Made by a program: the position numbers and the translations under genes
Part shown: positions 52,367 through 61,833 of the stretch, piece by piece
Numbering within the stretch: the first letter of the stretch is position 1
Layout of the letters: the number at the start of each line of letters is the position of its first letter
DNA from: Terriglobales bacterium
GTDB lineage: Bacteria > Acidobacteriota > Terriglobia > Terriglobales > Acidobacteriaceae
NCBI GenBank assembly: GCA_035573675.1
Contig: DATMAB010000026.1
Location: 176,501-240,500, forward strand
Length of the DNA: 64,000 nucleotides
Reading direction: 5' to 3'
The notes under the pieces: generated by a model
Databases searched by the model: none
Told to the model about the DNA's origin: nothing
What the model saw: only the letters and a program-made list of their open reading frames with translations

Positions 52367-53500
52367 CTATCCCAGGCGCAACGAAGCTTCTGCCGAAAAC
52401 TCCGGGTGCGCGAAGTCGCCCGCCAGCAGCTTGGGCCAGGCGGCGGCGGCGATCATGGCGGCGTTGTCGGTGGAAAGGGGCCGCGAAGGGAAGCAGACCG
52501 GCAGACCCTCTTCGGCGGCTTCCTGCTCAAAGCGGGAGCGCAATTCGCTGTTGGCGGCCACGCCGCCGGTGACAAACAACGTCGCCGTGTCGTGCTGGCG
52601 CGCAGCCTCGAGTGTCTTCGCGACCAGATCCTCGACCATCGCCCGCTGGAACGATGCCACCAGATCCAGAGTCTGCCGGTCGCACCAGCGCTGGTAGTCC
52701 TCGAGCGCAGGTCTTGCGACGGCCGCCAGCGCCCGCCGGCGTTCCTCGATGCTCGCGCGCATGCCGTGCGTTTCCACGTAGCGCAGCACCGCAGTCTTGA
52801 TGCCGCTGTAGGAAAAGTCGCAGGCGCTGCCATTGCGCGGCTGGTGGCGCGCGGCTTTCTTGATCTGCGCCAGGCCGAACCTCACCGCGGTCGGATCGCC
52901 CAGCTTCGCCAGCCGATCGATGACCGGCCCGCCCGGATAGCCCAGCCCCAGCAGTTTCGCCACCTTGTCGAAGGCTTCCCCGGCGGCGTCGTCGCGCGTC
53001 TGGCCGATGTTGCGGTACACCCAGCCGCCCTCGCGCTCTTCGGCCAGGTACAGATGCGTGTGCCCTCCGGAGACCACGAGCGCCAGCACGGGGAAGCGTA
53101 CGTCGCGGTTGCCCTTCTGCTTCTCTTCCAGCAGCACCGCGTGGATGTGACCTTCGAGGTGATTCACGGCGATCAGCGGCTTTTCCAGCGCGAACGCCAG
53201 CGCCTTGGCATAGGTCACGCCCACCAGCAGCGATCCGGCCAGTCCCGGCCCTTGGGTTACTGCCAGGGCGTCCACAGAAGCGAAGGTCCGACCCGCTTCC
53301 TCCAGCGCGCGTCGCACCACCGGGACGATGCCACGCAGGTGCTCGCGCGAGGCCAGCTCCGGCACTACGCCGCCGTACGGTCCGTGCGTCGCCAGTTGCG
53401 AAAGCACCACGTTGGACTCGATATGCTCGCCCGAGCGCACCACGGCCGCCGCCGTCTCGTCACACGACGTCTCGATGCCCAGGATGTAGCCCTCGCGCAT
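52367..53500 (-). CDS. tsaD: tRNA threonylcarbamoyladenosine transferase TsaD
   Basis: The 377-residue protein is the catalytic subunit of t6A37 tRNA modification. Family signatures are [14 protein letters not shown] near residue 8, the metal site [22 protein letters not shown], and a C-terminal [13 protein letters not shown]. The start ATG 53500 is fixed by the conserved N-terminus. A TAACAT -10-like box lies 7 bases upstream, so the gene may be leaderless. It is divergent from cca, another tRNA-maturation gene. Confidence 0.96.
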   Translation of the reverse strand: MREGYILGIETSCDETAAAVVRSGEHIESNVVLSQLATHGPYGGVVPELASREHLRGIVPVVRRALEEAGRTFASVDALAVTQGPGLAGSLLVGVTYAKALAFALEKPLIAVNHLEGHIHAVLLEEKQKGNRDVRFPVLALVVSGGHTHLYLAEEREGGWVYRNIGQTRDDAAGEAFDKVAKLLGLGYPGGPVIDRLAKLGDPTAVRFGLAQIKKAARHQPRNGSACDFSYSGIKTAVLRYVETHGMRASIEERRRALAAVARPALEDYQRWCDRQTLDLVASFQRAMVEDLVAKTLEAARQHDTATLFVTGGVAANSELRSRFEQEAAEEGLPVCFPSRPLSTDNAAMIAAAAWPKLLAGDFAHPEFSAEASLRLG

Positions 53501-53507
53501 ACACTTA

Positions 53508-53513
53508 ATGTTA
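53508..53513 (-). promoter_or_regulatory. -10-like box 7 bases before tsaD
   Basis: TAACAT on the minus strand matches 4 of 6 consensus bases and lies 7 bases before the ATG, with no ribosome-binding site. Confidence 0.35.
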
Positions 53514-53566
53514 CCTGCTGGCCGGTATGGTGTGCACTGGCCGGCTGGGCGAATCCGAATGAACCA

Positions 53567-54940
53567 ATGAGTCAATCGCTTAGGTCCGCCGCCACGCGCA
53601 TCGTGCGCGCCCTGCGCGACGCCGGCCACCAGGCCTATCTGGTGGGCGGATGCGTGCGCGACATCGTGCTGGGCCGCGAGCCGCAGGACTTCGACGTCTC
53701 GACCGACGCCACGCCCGAACAGGTGATGGCGCTGTTCCCGCAAACCTACGAGGTGGGTGCGCGATTCGGCGTCGTGCTGGTGCCGGTTGAGCATCCGCCC
53801 GCTACTTCTGAGGCAACTCGAGACTCGAAACTTGAAACTCCAAACCAGGTCATCGAGGTCGCCACCTTCCGCTCCGACGGCCTGTACACCGACGGCCGTC
53901 ATCCCGACCAGGTCACCTACACCCGCGACCCGCGCGAGGATGTGGCCCGCCGCGACTTCACCATCAACGGCTTGCTGCTCGATCCGCTGGAGGACGACAA
54001 GGTCCTGGATTTCGTAGGCGGCCGCGCCGACCTCGAGGCCGGCATCATCCGCGCCATCGGCGAGCCCGGCCGGCGCTTCGCTGAAGACAAGCTGCGCATG
54101 CTGCGCGCCGTGCGCTTCGCCGCCCGTTTCGCATACAGCATCGAGCCGTGCACGTTGGCGGCCATCGGCGAGCATGCCCGCGAGATCCACAAGGTCAGCC
54201 GCGAGCGCGTCCGCGACGAACTAGTGAAGATGCTGACTGAAGGGCACGCCCGCCGCGCCTTCGAGCTATTGGATACGACCGGACTGCTTGCTGAAGTCCT
54301 GCCGGAAGTCGCGGCCATGAAAGGCGTCGCGCAGCCACCGCAGTTCCACCCTGAGGGCGACGTCTGGGTGCATACGCTGATGCTGCTCGAAGGCCTCAAG
54401 CCGGGCTGCTCTCCCACGCTGGCGCTCGGCGCTCTGCTCCACGATGTGGGCAAGCCGCCGACGTTTCGCGTGGCGCCAGACCGCATCCGCTTCGACGGCC
54501 ACGCCGAAGTCGGCACGAAGATGGCGGAAGAGATCTGCCGCCGCTTCCGCTTCTCCAACGACCAGACCGAGCAGGTGTGCGCCCTCGTGGCCAACCACCT
54601 GCGGTTCATCGACGTGCCGCGCATGAAGCAGTCCACGCTCAAACGCTTTCTGCGCCTGCCTCAATTCGAAGAACACCTCGAACTGCATCGGCTCGACTGC
54701 CTCGCCAGCCACGGCGACCTCTCGGTCTACGAGCTGGTGAAACAAAAGCTGGTTTCCACTCCGCCGGAGCAGATTCGCCCCAAACCCCTGCTCACCGGTG
54801 ACGACCTGATTGCCGCCGGCTATGTGCCCAGCCCTCGCTTTAAGGAGATCCTGCGCGCCGTCGAAGATGCGCAGCTTGAAGGCACGCTCGCCGACAAACC
54901 GCAGGCGTTGGAATTCGTGCGCCGCACCTTTCCACCATAG
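53567..54940 (+). CDS. CCA-adding enzyme / poly(A) polymerase family with HD domain
   Basis: The 457-residue nucleotidyltransferase has the head domain [20 protein letters not shown] with Asp41 and Asp43 as metal ligands. Next come [13 protein letters not shown], the [19 protein letters not shown] neck, and an HD-like region HDVGKPPTF near residue 298. It adds or repairs CCA ends of tRNA, or in some species adds A only. Residues about 77-93 ([20 protein letters not shown]) form an insert encoded by repeat-like sequence. The start ATG 53567 follows another ATG that stops at once. Confidence 0.9.
   Translation: MSQSLRSAATRIVRALRDAGHQAYLVGGCVRDIVLGREPQDFDVSTDATPEQVMALFPQTYEVGARFGVVLVPVEHPPATSEATRDSKLETPNQVIEVATFRSDGLYTDGRHPDQVTYTRDPREDVARRDFTINGLLLDPLEDDKVLDFVGGRADLEAGIIRAIGEPGRRFAEDKLRMLRAVRFAARFAYSIEPCTLAAIGEHAREIHKVSRERVRDELVKMLTEGHARRAFELLDTTGLLAEVLPEVAAMKGVAQPPQFHPEGDVWVHTLMLLEGLKPGCSPTLALGALLHDVGKPPTFRVAPDRIRFDGHAEVGTKMAEEICRRFRFSNDQTEQVCALVANHLRFIDVPRMKQSTLKRFLRLPQFEEHLELHRLDCLASHGDLSVYELVKQKLVSTPPEQIRPKPLLTGDDLIAAGYVPSPRFKEILRAVEDAQLEGTLADKPQALEFVRRTFPP
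53797..53846 (+). repeat. In-frame word repeat inside the CCA-enzyme gene
   Basis: CTCGAGACTCGAAACTTGAA repeats an 8-9 base word and encodes a non-conserved insert. It resembles the GAGAAACG words at 16750. Confidence 0.45.
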
Positions 54941-54972
54941 GTCTCAGGTGCCAGGTCGCAGGTCTCAGGCAT
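54941..54972 (+). repeat. GGTCTCAGG words at a gene junction
   Basis: GGTCTCAGGTGCCAGGTCGC and a further GGTCTCAGGC follow the stop codon directly; this is the reverse complement of the CTGAGACC family. Confidence 0.5.
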
Positions 54973-55039
54973 CCGCCGCCTGCGCAGAGGAGTGATAGAA
55001 TTCCGACTCCTTGCTGGACTTGTGCTGCAGTCAGGCTGA

Positions 55040-55072
55040 GGAGCTGAGAACCGGCCACTGCCACTGACAACT
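55040..55072 (+). repeat. GGCCACTG words before the DUF721 gene
   Basis: CCGGCCACTGCCACTGACAA belongs to the GACCACTG word family found also at 45130 and 55362. Confidence 0.45.
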
Positions 55073-55079
55073 GGTTTTC

Positions 55080-55373
55080 ATGGAGCACATCCGCCCGACT
55101 CTCGACAAGATCATGACCGACGCACTACGCCGCGCTCCGGCTGCCGAAGCGCCGTTGCTGGCCTGGCCGGTGGTGGCGGGTGCAGCGGTGGCAGAGCGCA
55201 CCCGCGCGCTCGACTTCCGCAGTGGCGTGCTACGCATCGAGGTTCCGGATGCCACTTGGCGCGCGGAACTGCTCACGCTCGCGCCACGCTACGTCGTCGC
55301 GCTCAATCGCGTCTCGGAAGGTGTCGAACGCATCGAATTCGTTCTAAAGTCACAGCCGTCAACTGGCGACTAA
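55080..55373 (+). CDS. DUF721 (DciA-like) protein
   Basis: The 97-residue cytosolic protein shows the DUF721 core: LLAWPVVAGAAVAERTRALDFRSGVLRIEVPDATWRAELL is the central part (about 26-66). DciA proteins of this family help load the replicative helicase in bacteria without DnaC; in this genome such a role is an inference. It precedes gatC by 24 bases of word-repeat sequence, and a TAGAAT about 80 bases upstream is a possible promoter. Confidence 0.8.
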   Translation: MEHIRPTLDKIMTDALRRAPAAEAPLLAWPVVAGAAVAERTRALDFRSGVLRIEVPDATWRAELLTLAPRYVVALNRVSEGVERIEFVLKSQPSTGD

Positions 55374-55395
55374 CCACTGACCACTGGCCACTGGA
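55362..55395 (+). repeat. GACCACTGG words between the DUF721 gene and gatC
   Basis: TAACCACTGACCACTGGCCA and a further CTGG fill nearly the whole spacer, so gatC has no normal ribosome-binding site. Confidence 0.5.
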
Positions 55396-55397
55396 TC

Positions 55398-55724
55398 ATG
55401 AAGGTTTCCGAAAAAGACGTTCGCTACGTCGAGGACCTGGCGAACCTCGAGCTCACCGATGCCGAGCGCGCCCGCATGGTCAAGGATCTGAACTCGATCC
55501 TCGATTACATCGACCGGCTGAACCAGCTCGATACCGCCAATGTTGCGCCCATGACCCAGGTGTCGGACCGCTATGGTGATCCGGCCAGGACCGGCACGGC
55601 GCGCTTCGAGCACGCCCTGCGCGCCGATGTGCCCGGCAAATCGCTCGGCCGCGAGGACGCGCTCGCCAACGCTCCGGAAACCGACGGCGTCTTCTTCAAG
55701 GTTCCTAAGGTAATCGAGCGATAG
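55398..55724 (+). CDS. gatC: Asp/Glu-tRNA amidotransferase subunit C
   Basis: The 108-residue subunit stabilises GatA and bridges it to GatB. Its sequence starts KVSEKDVRYVEDLANLEL and has the KDLNSILDYIDRLNQLDT helix typical of GatC. The C-terminal LGREDALANAPETDGVFFKV is conserved. It belongs to the complex that converts Glu-tRNA-Gln (and Asp-tRNA-Asn) to the amide form. gatA follows 48 bases later; gatB is not in this window. Confidence 0.95.
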   Translation: MKVSEKDVRYVEDLANLELTDAERARMVKDLNSILDYIDRLNQLDTANVAPMTQVSDRYGDPARTGTARFEHALRADVPGKSLGREDALANAPETDGVFFKVPKVIER

Positions 55725-55772
55725 TCTGCCCGGGAGAGCCATTAGCCAAGAACCACTAGCCCAGAGCCGAAC

Positions 55773-57209
55773 TTGAATCTCACCACCCTCACCATCGCCG
55801 ACGTTCGCTCCGCCATCGCCGCGCGTAGGACTACCGCCACCGCGTTGGCCGAAGCTCACTACGCCCGCATCGCGGACCAGGACGGCGAGATTCACGCCTA
55901 CCTCACTCTCTCCAAAGGGCGCGCTCTGGCGCAGGCCGCACGCATCGACCGCATGGCGGAAAAGGGCGAGCCATTGCCACCGCTGGCTGGCGTCCCGGTG
56001 GGCATCAAGGACGTGATGGTGACGCGCGGCGTGCGCACCACGGCGGGATCCAAGATCCTGCAGCACTATTTCCCGCCCTACGACGCGACTCCGGTCGCGC
56101 GCCTGGAGGCCGCCGGCGCCGTGGTGCTGGGCAAGACCAACTGCGACGAGTTCGCCATGGGCTCCTCCAATGAAAACTCCGCCTACGGCCCGGTGCGCAA
56201 CCCGCACGACAAAACGCGCGTGCCCGGCGGCTCTTCCGGCGGCTCGGCCGCGGCCGTCGCCGCCGGCATGTGCGTGGGTGCGCTGGGATCCGACACCGGC
56301 GGTTCCATCCGCCAGCCCGCGGCGTTGTGCGGCGTGGTCGGCGTCATGCCGACTTACGGTCGCGTTTCGCGCTATGGCCTGATCGCCTTCGCGTCCTCGC
56401 TCGACCACGTCGGACCGTTCGCACGCACCGTGCGCGACACCGCCATCCTGCTGCGTGCGATTGCCGGACGCGATCCGCTGGACTCGACCTCCGCCGACCT
56501 TCCTGTCCCTGACTACGAAGCCGAACTGGAAAAGCCGGTGCGCGGACTGAAGCTCGGCATCGCCAGGGAATACTTCGGCGAGGGACTCGACGCTGAAGTG
56601 CGCGCCGCGGTCGAGTCTGCCATCCAGAAGCTGGCCGCCGCCGGTTGCGAAGTAGTCGAGGTTTCGCTCCCGCACACCGAGTACGCCATCCCGACCTACT
56701 ATGTGGTGGCTACCGCCGAAGCATCTTCCAACCTGGCGCGCTACGACGGCGTGCGCTACGGCTTCCGTGCCAAGGACAGCAAGACGCTCTCGCAGATGTA
56801 TCGGCGCACGCGCGATCTGGGCTTCGGTCCGGAAGTGAAGCGCCGCATCCTGTTGGGGACCTACGCCCTCAGCGCCGGCTATTACGACGCCTACTATCTC
56901 AAGGCCCAGAAGGTGCGCTCGCTCCTCACCCAAGATTTCGACGAGGCCTTCGCGCGCGTCGATGCCATCCTTACTCCCACCACGCCCACTCCCGCCTTCA
57001 AGCTGGGCGAGAAAGCCGACGACCCGCTGGCCATGTACCTGGCTGACATCTACACCGTCACCGCCGACCTCGCCGGAGTCCCCGGCGTCTCCGTGCCTTG
57101 CGGCAAGAGCCGCTCCGGTCTCCCCGTCGGGCTGCAGATTTTGACTCGCCACTTCGATGAGGCCACGATGCTCAGGCTTGCGGCCGCCGTGGAAAACGGT
57201 AACCGGTAG
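55773..57209 (+). CDS. gatA: Asp/Glu-tRNA amidotransferase subunit A
   Basis: The 478-residue amidase releases ammonia from glutamine for the tRNA amidotransferase. The catalytic triad is Lys79 (GIKDVM), Ser154 ([15 protein letters not shown]) and Ser178 ([10 protein letters not shown]), the same numbers as in the well-studied S. aureus enzyme. A TTG at 55773 is used as start. A CCGGTA/TACCGG hairpin overlaps the stop region (about 57202-57221). Confidence 0.95.
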   Translation: MNLTTLTIADVRSAIAARRTTATALAEAHYARIADQDGEIHAYLTLSKGRALAQAARIDRMAEKGEPLPPLAGVPVGIKDVMVTRGVRTTAGSKILQHYFPPYDATPVARLEAAGAVVLGKTNCDEFAMGSSNENSAYGPVRNPHDKTRVPGGSSGGSAAAVAAGMCVGALGSDTGGSIRQPAALCGVVGVMPTYGRVSRYGLIAFASSLDHVGPFARTVRDTAILLRAIAGRDPLDSTSADLPVPDYEAELEKPVRGLKLGIAREYFGEGLDAEVRAAVESAIQKLAAAGCEVVEVSLPHTEYAIPTYYVVATAEASSNLARYDGVRYGFRAKDSKTLSQMYRRTRDLGFGPEVKRRILLGTYALSAGYYDAYYLKAQKVRSLLTQDFDEAFARVDAILTPTTPTPAFKLGEKADDPLAMYLADIYTVTADLAGVPGVSVPCGKSRSGLPVGLQILTRHFDEATMLRLAAAVENGNR

Positions 57210-57288
57210 TGCATGTACCGGGGTCACTTGTGCCCCAGCTACCTTTGGGCGCAGAATGCGCATCCTAGGAAGGCGAGAAGGGGGAGTT

Positions 57289-57873
57289 ATGCAGACACGA
57301 TTCTTCCGGTTTCTGATGGCCCTGGCCGTCCTCCTGACATTGGCGTCGCTTCCGGCGCTTGCCAAGGGTCAGGGCAAGGGCAGCGGCCAGGGCAGCGCCC
57401 AGGCGAGCGGCAAGGGCAAGAGCGACAAGGCCAAGACGGACAAGGCTAAGACCCAGAAGACAGCGCACAAAAAGGGCAAGTCCGGCAGCCACCAGGTTTC
57501 TGAGCATGAGCCCGGTCCGAACGACCGGCCCAAGGGCTGGGACGAAGGCGAAAAGGAAGGCTGGGGCGACTGCGACGTCCCGCCGGGCCTGGCCAAGGAG
57601 CGCGGCTGCGACGCCACCGGTCTTTCTACTCGCGAGCGCGCGGAAAAGGCGCGGCGTGAGAAGGAGAAGGCCAAGGCCAAGGAGAAAGACAAATCCAAGG
57701 CCACAACCAAGTCCAAGACGCAAACAGCCAGCACTCAGACCACTACAACTCAAACCAGCACTACCACCTCTTCCGCCCAGACCTCAGCGAAAAAGACTTC
57801 CACCACCACGACGAAGTCCGGCGAACGCACTGGCAGCAGGACCGATTCCAAGGCCAAGCCGATGGAGAAGTAA
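57289..57873 (+). CDS. Lys/Thr-rich secreted protein
   Basis: This 194-residue precursor has a signal peptide (FLMALAVLLTLASLPALA). The mature part begins with a Gly/Ser/Lys stretch (KGQGKGSGQGSAQASGKGKS). The middle part (NDRPKGWDEGEKEGWGDCDVPPGLAKERGC) has two cysteines. Lys/Glu and Thr-rich low complexity follow. It may be a cell-surface, cation-rich disordered protein. GGGGGAG gives the ribosome-binding site of ATG 57289. A strong terminator follows 20 bases after the stop. Confidence 0.72.
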   Translation: MQTRFFRFLMALAVLLTLASLPALAKGQGKGSGQGSAQASGKGKSDKAKTDKAKTQKTAHKKGKSGSHQVSEHEPGPNDRPKGWDEGEKEGWGDCDVPPGLAKERGCDATGLSTRERAEKARREKEKAKAKEKDKSKATTKSKTQTASTQTTTTQTSTTTSSAQTSAKKTSTTTTKSGERTGSRTDSKAKPMEK

Positions 57874-57892
57874 CCCACGGCTGACCGCAACG

Positions 57893-57926
57893 ACAAAGGC
57901 GGGGCCAAAGCCCCGCCTTTGTTTTT
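57893..57926 (+). terminator. Rho-independent terminator
   Basis: ACAAAGGCGGGGC (57893-57905), a CAAA loop and GCCCCGCCTTTGT (57910-57922) form a perfect 13-bp stem, followed by a T run to 57926. It ends the Lys/Thr-rich gene and may also stop the convergent FmdE-like transcript. Confidence 0.9.
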
Positions 57927-57949
57927 CAATCATCGATGCCCAACATGTT

Positions 57950-58534
57950 TCAATCGTCAATCTCGTAATACCTTTCCCCCGCACACCCTCTGCACAACAC
58001 CTTTCCGTCGCGCCTGACTTCCCTCCGGAAATTGATTCCTTCGCCGCAGGCTTCGCACACCACGCGCTCGCCCTTGTAGCCGGGGAACTCCTCCGGCGGC
58101 AGCTCGACGCGCACCCATTGCACGTCGAACAGGTCTTCGTCGTGCATTTCGCGATAGGCCAGCATCTGCTGCTGGTTCTTGCTCTCGATCTCGGGATGCA
58201 GGGAGCGGGCCAGCGCCTTGGACGACTCGCGCGCCACCACGCGCACCGCCCTGCCGCTTGTCACGTCCACAAAGGTCGCCGCCACCTTGCCCCAGTCGCG
58301 GAACTTCAGGGCGCGCTTGCCCAACCGGCAGCCGGTCACCACGGCCACCGCGTCCGTGGCACAGCGGTCGATCTCGACGAACGTCACCAGCCGCTTGCGG
58401 TCCTTGCCGCGCGGGTCTGTGATGCCCAGCTTCTCCAGTCCCAGCATGGCCATGCGCACGCCCAGCACCTGCCCGGCGCACAAATGCCCGTGGGCACGCT
58501 CTGCATCCGCCAGATATTCGTCCAATGTCTTCAT
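57950..58534 (-). CDS. FmdE-like protein with C-terminal zinc finger
   Basis: The 194-residue protein has the FmdE N-terminal signature [20 protein letters not shown] and [19 protein letters not shown]. The C-terminal Cys4 ribbon is [10 protein letters not shown] with [12 protein letters not shown]. FmdE is named from the molybdenum formylmethanofuran dehydrogenase operon of methanogens, but bacterial relatives have no clear function; a metal-related role is likely. ATG 58534 is chosen because it begins just before the conserved domain. It diverges from the HD-GYP gene. Confidence 0.82.
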   Translation of the reverse strand: MKTLDEYLADAERAHGHLCAGQVLGVRMAMLGLEKLGITDPRGKDRKRLVTFVEIDRCATDAVAVVTGCRLGKRALKFRDWGKVAATFVDVTSGRAVRVVARESSKALARSLHPEIESKNQQQMLAYREMHDEDLFDVQWVRVELPPEEFPGYKGERVVCEACGEGINFRREVRRDGKVLCRGCAGERYYEIDD

Positions 58535-58626
58535 GGCCGGGTCATCGGCCAGCCTACCGCCTTCATTGTGACCGGCGCAATCGCCGGCTGGAACGGGGGT
58601 AGTTGCGCTCGGCGCACAGGCCGGAC

Positions 58627-58632
58627 TAGAGT
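58627..58632 (+). promoter_or_regulatory. -10-like box 9 bases before the HD-GYP gene
   Basis: TAGAGT lies 9 bases before the ATG at 58642; no ribosome-binding site is seen. Confidence 0.4.
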
Positions 58633-58641
58633 GGCACTTCC

Positions 58642-59622
58642 ATGCGCAAGCGTGCTGCACGGCGCCGTCGCGCGCGCATCCTGGTGGTGGACGACGACCC
58701 GGTTGCGCGCCTGCACATCGGCCGCGTGCTGGCCATCCACGACTACGACGTCCGCACGGCGAACAACGTCGCTCAGGCTCGCGAGGCCGTTGCCGAAGAG
58801 CCTCCCGACCTGATCGTGCTGGACGTCGTGTTACCCGGCACCTCGGGACTCGATTTTTGCCGCGAGCTGAAGGAGAATCCCCACACCCGTCTCATCCCCA
58901 TCGTGGTCGTCACCGGGTTGCGCCGCCGCGACGACCGCCTGCGTGGCATCCGGGCGGGCACAGACGATTTCCTCCGCAAGCCCGTCGATCCCGACGAGCT
59001 GCTGGCACGCGTGCGCTCCCTGCTGCGGCTGAAGGAATACACCGACGAGCTGGAGCACGCCGAAGCCGTCGTGATGACGCTGGCGCGCGGCGTCGAGGCC
59101 CGCGACCCCTACACCGGCGACCACTGCGACCGCCTCTCGCGCATGAGTGCGGCGCTCGGCCACCGCCTCGGCCTCGACGAGGATCACATCATCGCCCTGG
59201 AGCGCGGCGGCGTCCTGCACGATATCGGCAAGATCGTCGTGCCCGATGACATCCTGAAAAAGGGCGACCACCTGACCCCCGACGAATGGGATGTCATGCG
59301 GCAGCATCCGGTCACCGGCGAGAACATCGTCAAGCCGCTCAAGTCCATGCGCCTGGTGCTGCCCATCATCCGTCACCACCACGAGCACTGGAACGGCTCC
59401 GGCTATCCCGACCGCCTGCGCGGCGAGGAGATTCCCCTGCTGGCGCGCGTGCTTCAGGTGGCTGATGTCTACGATGCCCTCCGCACCGCTCGTCCCTACA
59501 AGCCCGCCCTCTCTGCCGCCGAAGCCGAGCACGTCATGCGCAACGAAGCCCGCCACAACCTGTTGGACCGCCACCTCGTGGACGCCTTCTTCGACATGCT
59601 GGAAGACGAGGACGTGGCGTAA
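58642..59622 (+). CDS. Response regulator with HD-GYP domain
   Basis: The 326-residue protein joins a receiver domain (acidic pocket VVDDD, phospho-acceptor Asp61 in [12 protein letters not shown], and the Lys of [11 protein letters not shown]) to an HD-GYP domain (about 145-320). The latter has [15 protein letters not shown] and [20 protein letters not shown], the catalytic signature of cyclic-di-GMP phosphodiesterases. It should lower c-di-GMP on phosphorylation. The N-terminus is highly basic ([12 protein letters not shown]). No kinase is adjacent. Confidence 0.92.
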   Translation: MRKRAARRRRARILVVDDDPVARLHIGRVLAIHDYDVRTANNVAQAREAVAEEPPDLIVLDVVLPGTSGLDFCRELKENPHTRLIPIVVVTGLRRRDDRLRGIRAGTDDFLRKPVDPDELLARVRSLLRLKEYTDELEHAEAVVMTLARGVEARDPYTGDHCDRLSRMSAALGHRLGLDEDHIIALERGGVLHDIGKIVVPDDILKKGDHLTPDEWDVMRQHPVTGENIVKPLKSMRLVLPIIRHHHEHWNGSGYPDRLRGEEIPLLARVLQVADVYDALRTARPYKPALSAAEAEHVMRNEARHNLLDRHLVDAFFDMLEDEDVA

Positions 59623-59671
59623 CCTGCGAGCGCCGGCCCGCAGGTGAAATCCTGAGCGAAGCGCGGGACCG

Positions 59672-61750
59672 CTATTTTCCTAAGCGGAACGTGAGACCGA
59701 CTGTTACAGCGACAGGATACCCTGGAGTGCCGTGGGTTCTGGTCCTGGCTTCCTCGCCCGGATGCACGCGTGATTCGAAATGGTTCTGCGTCTCGTAGTA
59801 CTTCTTGTCGGTAAGATTGTCGACCGCCAGGTTCAGGTCGAGATCGTGGCGGAGCTTGCGCGTCAGGCCCAGGTCGAGCACGCCGTAGCCAGTCGCACGG
59901 ATTGCAGGGTCGAGTGTGTCCAGCCGGTAGCCGTTACCGTAGCGATAGCGCAGCCACCCGCTCCAGCCTCGCCAGTCGGAGAGCGTGATTCCGGCGTTGG
60001 CCACGGCGTGGGGCGCCGAAGCTACGTACTCCCGAGGCGCCGTACCGCGATAGAACGCATTCCCAACGCGCGTGATACCGGAGGTCAGCCCCAGCCGGCG
60101 AGTGATCCGCACCGAGTTCTTGAACTCGAACCCATAAGCGCGGCTCGGCCCGCGGAACTGAATCGTACCGTTGTCTGGAATGTACACCTGCTCGTGCGAG
60201 CGGTCGATCAGAAACAAGTCGGCGCTCACCGACACGCGCCACCATGGGCTGGACAGGCCCGCCTGGTAGAAGTCGGTGGTCGAAAGCCTGGGGCCGGATG
60301 CATCCCGCACCACGCCGCGCGCGTCCTGGCTCGCGATGCCGCGGCCGTAGTTGACGTGCAACGTCAGCGGCACTCGCCGTGACGGTGTGAACGCCAGATT
60401 CGCCTTGGGCTGGGCGCGTCCCGATCCTTCGGTACCCGAAAGCGTCGGGGTCAGCCTGTCCTCCACGTCGAGGCGGAACCAGTCGTATCGCAGGCCGCCG
60501 TCCAGATGCAGCCGCCCGCCGGCCAGTTCCACGCTCTGCTGCATGTAGCCCGCAACGTTGAACACATCGGCGTGCGCCAGCGTCGTCGCACCCCTGGGCT
60601 GGCGGCCTGCGCTGGGGAACAGTCCAACGCGGATCTGGTTGGCGTGCAGGTTCCCGCCGGCCACGAGCAGCGCCGGCTGCCCGAAGAGCTTCCATGCATG
60701 CAGATACTGCCCGTTCACGCCTTCGATGAGCCTCGAGTCATGCTGCTGAATCTCATCGCCCTGCACCGGGTCATTCAGAAAGAACGTGAAGTTGGAATAA
60801 AGGTCAAAGAGGGAGCGCGAAACGAAGCCGTCAAGGCGCAGCGCGGAGCCGTCGGCGAAATCGCATTTGTAGTAGAGGCCCAGCGTGCCGCTTCTCCCGC
60901 GCCCTCCGAGCTCAGGATCGATGAATCCGAAGCGGTCCAGGTTCCCCCTGGCGACCTCGTCCAGCGGAATCTGCCCGGAGGAGTGAAAGCGGTTTGTCCC
61001 GGCGTTGAACTTGATGCTGAGCGCCTGCTCGCCATCCGGCTTCCAGGTGTAATTTCCGGTGAAGTTGTGCCGCCGGTAGCCCAATGGATTCTCAAACGGT
61101 CCATCGGTACGCGAGCCTTCGTACGCCAGAAAAGCAGCCCCGGAGCGCATCTCCGGGCTCCATCCCAGGAACGTTCGCAGGCCTCCGAAGGATCCGCCTT
61201 GCAGCCGCACGGTCAGCCGGTCGCCCAGGCTCTCGCGCTGGCGGATGTGCACGATGCCCAGTCCGGAGAAATCGCCGTATTCCGCGCGGAACGGCCCGTT
61301 GATGACCTCCACTTCTTCCACCAGCTCCGGCGTCAGGGTCTTGAGTTGTCCGAGGTAGCCCTGCCCGTGCCCCTGTGTGGCCTGGTTCTGCTGCACGTCG
61401 TCCACCAGCACCTTCAGCCCGCCGGAGACGCCGCCATGATCCAGGTTGAATCCGAAGCGCCGCACCTCCAGCGACTTCCCTCCGCCTTCGTGCTGCCCGG
61501 CGCTGATGCCCGCGCCCACGACCTGAAGTAACTGGTCGTCACGGTTGGCCTCGTTCTCGCGCAGGCGGCGGCGCTGGACATCCGGCTCGATCGTGGCCGT
61601 CACGTCTATCGTTTGGAGCACAACAGGGAGCGCCGTTGCTGCCTTCTCATCCTCCGCCGTCTGCGCGGTGAGCGAATGAGGCTGCACGCATGCCAGCATC
61701 AGGCAGACGACGAAGGACCAGCGAACCGGCATGGGAAGTGAGTGCCGCAT
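59672..61750 (-). CDS. TonB-dependent outer-membrane receptor
   Basis: The 692-residue precursor has a signal peptide (SFVVCLMLACVQPHSLTA). The plug domain begins at QTIDVTATIEPD and includes VEVINGPFRAEYGDFSGLGI. The barrel follows with alternating strands, ending in NLAVDNLTDKKYYETQNHF and a terminal beta strand (VAVTVGLTFRLGK). Ligand could be a siderophore or a sugar; nothing nearby decides. The start is ATG 61750 (GTG 61753 is possible). Confidence 0.9.
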   Translation of the reverse strand: MRHSLPMPVRWSFVVCLMLACVQPHSLTAQTAEDEKAATALPVVLQTIDVTATIEPDVQRRRLRENEANRDDQLLQVVGAGISAGQHEGGGKSLEVRRFGFNLDHGGVSGGLKVLVDDVQQNQATQGHGQGYLGQLKTLTPELVEEVEVINGPFRAEYGDFSGLGIVHIRQRESLGDRLTVRLQGGSFGGLRTFLGWSPEMRSGAAFLAYEGSRTDGPFENPLGYRRHNFTGNYTWKPDGEQALSIKFNAGTNRFHSSGQIPLDEVARGNLDRFGFIDPELGGRGRSGTLGLYYKCDFADGSALRLDGFVSRSLFDLYSNFTFFLNDPVQGDEIQQHDSRLIEGVNGQYLHAWKLFGQPALLVAGGNLHANQIRVGLFPSAGRQPRGATTLAHADVFNVAGYMQQSVELAGGRLHLDGGLRYDWFRLDVEDRLTPTLSGTEGSGRAQPKANLAFTPSRRVPLTLHVNYGRGIASQDARGVVRDASGPRLSTTDFYQAGLSSPWWRVSVSADLFLIDRSHEQVYIPDNGTIQFRGPSRAYGFEFKNSVRITRRLGLTSGITRVGNAFYRGTAPREYVASAPHAVANAGITLSDWRGWSGWLRYRYGNGYRLDTLDPAIRATGYGVLDLGLTRKLRHDLDLNLAVDNLTDKKYYETQNHFESRVHPGEEARTRTHGTPGYPVAVTVGLTFRLGK

Positions 61751-61806
61751 CACTCACGGTACGCATCAGGTTCATGACCGGATTTGCTACCATGCCCCCT
61801 GCTTCT

Positions 61807-61832
61807 GGGACCTGAGACCCGTAACCTGAGAC
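61807..61832 (+). repeat. CTGAGACC words before the glycosyltransferase gene
   Basis: GGGACCTGAGACCCGTAACC and another CTGAGACC directly precede the TTG start at 61834. Confidence 0.5.
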
Positions 61833-61833
61833 C

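Noticed and set aside
57200-57245. Riboswitch before the Lys/Thr-rich gene
   Set aside because: The palindromes near the gatA stop form small stems, but no known riboswitch core is present.
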